From positions 434,001-498,000 of the forward strand of contig NZ_JASCXI010000003.1 in the NCBI RefSeq assembly GCF_030271515.1: 64,000 nucleotides of DNA, in the 5' to 3' direction. Position numbers and translations under genes: made by a program. The DNA is from Erythrobacter oryzae. GTDB taxonomy: Bacteria; Pseudomonadota; Alphaproteobacteria; Sphingomonadales; Sphingomonadaceae. The notes under the pieces are model-generated. The model saw only the letters and a program-made list of their open reading frames with translations. It did no database searches and was not told where the DNA came from. Of this stretch, positions 62,748 through 64,000 are shown in pieces. How positions within the stretch are numbered: the stretch's first letter is position 1; the number at the start of each line of letters is the position of its first letter.

Positions 62748-63107
62748 ATGGCACGCGTCAAAAGGGGTGTTACCACCCGCGCCAAGCACAAGCGGATTCT
62801 GGACCAGGCCAAGGGCTATCGCGGTCGCCGCAAGAACACCATCCGCATCGCCCGTCAGGCGGTCGAAAAGGCCGGGCAGTACGCCTACCGCGACCGCAAG
62901 GTGAAGAAGAGGACTTTCCGCGCTCTCTGGATCCAGCGCATCAACGCCGCGGTCCGCATGGAAGGCCTGACCTATTCGCAGTTCATGCACGGCATCAAGC
63001 TTGCCGGCATTGAACTCGATCGCAAGGCGATGGCCGATCTCGCCATGAACGAAGGCGGCGCCTTCAAGGCCGTGATCCAGCAGGCGAAGGCGGCTCTGCC
63101 CGCGTAA
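62748..63107 (+). CDS. rplT: Ribosomal protein bL20
   Basis: 119 residues, standard. [23 protein letters not shown], the basic helix [24 protein letters not shown]-like [18 protein letters not shown] and the C-terminal [19 protein letters not shown] are the family signatures. Binds 23S rRNA early in 50S assembly, and in other bacteria represses its own mRNA. Forms the rpmI-rplT pair; an intrinsic terminator follows. Confidence 0.98.
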   Translation: MARVKRGVTTRAKHKRILDQAKGYRGRRKNTIRIARQAVEKAGQYAYRDRKVKKRTFRALWIQRINAAVRMEGLTYSQFMHGIKLAGIELDRKAMADLAMNEGGAFKAVIQQAKAALPA

Positions 63108-63167
63108 CAGCGGGCGGGGGCAGCGCTTCCGGCGTAAGCCTCGCGCGGCTCCGGCCAGCAAGAATTC

Positions 63168-63203
63168 AAGGGGCAGGCTTCCTTCGGGTAGCCTGCCCCT
63201 TTT
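63168..63203 (+). terminator. Intrinsic terminator after rplT
   Basis: GGGGCAGGCT (63170-63179) pairs with AGCCTGCCCC (63190-63199) over a ten-base loop, extended by AA/TT and followed by TTTT. A standard rho-independent terminator for the rpmI-rplT transcript. Confidence 0.85.
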
Positions 63204-63271
63204 GCGTTCCGGTTTGTAGAAATCCGCCAGAACCCTTGTAGAACCGCGCCACATGCGCTTTAGTGCATTGC

Positions 63272-64000
63272 ATGGGGGATGCAGACGACAAGCGCGCTGA
63301 AAGGCGTAATGGGCCACTGCCGCCGGAGCGGCTGGTCGCCGAATTCCGCGAACCGCCGCCGGAATTCGCGGGGTGCTTCACGTCCCTTTATCACCTGACG
63401 CTCGATCTGCCCGAGGGGGCTGAGCGGGTGACCGATTATCTCCAGCCCGAATGGGCCAATATCCGCTTCTTCTGCGGTACTACGCCGGAAGCCTCGCTCG
63501 GCGACACGACGCTAGAAGGCGCGCGATTCGTCGGCACCGGGCCAAGCTCGCGCGCGTGCCATTTTTCGCTCGGCAAGGTGCGGATGTGGGGGGTGGGGTT
63601 CCTGCCGCTGGGCTGGGCGCGGTTCTTCGATGCCGATGCGAGCGCGGTCACCAACCTCATCTGCGATGGTGCCGCACACCCGGCCTTCGCCCATTTCGCG
63701 CCGCTGGCCGATGTGCTGTGCGATCCTGAATCGGACATCGAGGCGCAGTACGATGCGCTGGTCGCCGCCCTGTCGCGCGCCATGCGGCCGAGCCGCGACG
63801 AGCAGCGCATCGCCCGGGTCCACGCCGCGCTGGTCAACGGTGATCACACCTCGGTCCACGACCTTGCCAGCGCCTGCGCGATGAGCATCCGGACGCTCGA
63901 ACGCGTCTGCACCCGCTATTTCGGCTTCTCCCCCAAATTGCTGATGCGCCGCCAGCGCTTCATGCGCAGCCTCACGACCTTCATGCTCCAGCGCGGCGGG
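63272..64000 (+). CDS. AraC-family transcriptional regulator (3' truncated by window end)
   Basis: Open from the ATG at 63272 to the window edge (243 codons), with no stop. The N-terminal ~160 residues are an unassigned ligand-binding or sensing domain (VTDYLQPEWANIRFFCG, FLPLGWARFF). Near the end is an AraC/XylS double helix-turn-helix start: SVHDLASACAMSIRTLERVCTRYFGF, SPKLLMRRQRFMRSLT. The second helix-turn-helix is cut off. Target genes unknown; lies downstream of the rplT terminator. Confidence 0.82.
   Translation, partial: MGDADDKRAERRNGPLPPERLVAEFREPPPEFAGCFTSLYHLTLDLPEGAERVTDYLQPEWANIRFFCGTTPEASLGDTTLEGARFVGTGPSSRACHFSLGKVRMWGVGFLPLGWARFFDADASAVTNLICDGAAHPAFAHFAPLADVLCDPESDIEAQYDALVAALSRAMRPSRDEQRIARVHAALVNGDHTSVHDLASACAMSIRTLERVCTRYFGFSPKLLMRRQRFMRSLTTFMLQRGG

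Overview
The window is a compact, high-GC chromosomal segment (roughly two-thirds G+C by eye) from an alphaproteobacterium. It is most likely a sphingomonad of the Erythrobacter/Porphyrobacter type. Pointers are a CtrA regulator with GANTC and TTAAC-type sites in its promoter, the hisS-prfA-prmC-DUF4167 block, LptB next to RpoN, a large TonB-dependent receptor, many palindromic intergenic repeats, and a 54-codon exported peptide behind an ECF-type (GGAAT-N17-CGTT) promoter. I saw no rRNA, tRNA, CRISPR array or intact IS element. The species assignment is inference.

Layout. 1-5686: tail of an FAD oxidoreductase, then an overlapping run of membrane genes (large membrane protein, GtrA, GT2 glycosyltransferase fused to a membrane glycosyltransferase-like part). 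5753-15817: TonB receptor, a His-rich anchored protein, a sterol-desaturase-type hydroxylase, an unknown Tat-type secreted protein, a DUF305/LVIVD fusion, a class A beta-lactamase-like protein with Asp at the Glu166 position, and a small lipoprotein. 16028-21254: convergent polA and a CDC48-type AAA ATPase, with a parS-like site between them. 21255-26186: a structured intergenic region with a candidate sRNA, then scoA, a Pro-rich lipoprotein, scoB, an esterase and a class III CoA-transferase. 26306-34910 (minus): DUF418, metK, lnt, DUF4167, prmC, prfA, hisS. 35038-43534: ppa, lptB-rpoN, ctrA, a membrane-tethered LuxR-type regulator divergent from the small peptide, an S41 protease-like protein, trmB.

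43560-57306: M50-like protease, GH43 lipoprotein, small membrane protein, DUF892, class V aminotransferase, maeB, mutS (its stop codon lies in the end of a 271-bp MITE-like element), two uncharacterised proteins, hbd, a PduO-type adenosyltransferase, a HIG1-like protein, gluQ and an HNH endonuclease. 57413-58441: a visibly AT-richer islet with an orphan Imm11-like gene. 58442-64000: prs, a small conserved gene, a hisN-like phosphatase, a gamma-glutamylcyclotransferase-like gene, a TPR-PRMT fusion, rpmI-rplT and the start of an AraC-family regulator.

Most genes are housekeeping: DNA replication and repair (polA, mutS), translation (hisS, prfA, prmC, gluQ, rpmI, rplT, trmB), envelope biogenesis (lnt, lptB, TonB receptor), C4/ketone-body and CoA metabolism (scoAB, hbd, maeB, CaiB) and cell-cycle control (ctrA, rpoN). 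The unusual content sits between and beside them. It includes the nested-hairpin MITE-like element, hairpin arrays at two convergent gene junctions, overlapping operator palindromes before metK, and the divergent membrane-LuxR/secreted-peptide pair. Long open frames opposite real genes are GC-driven shadows and are left out.
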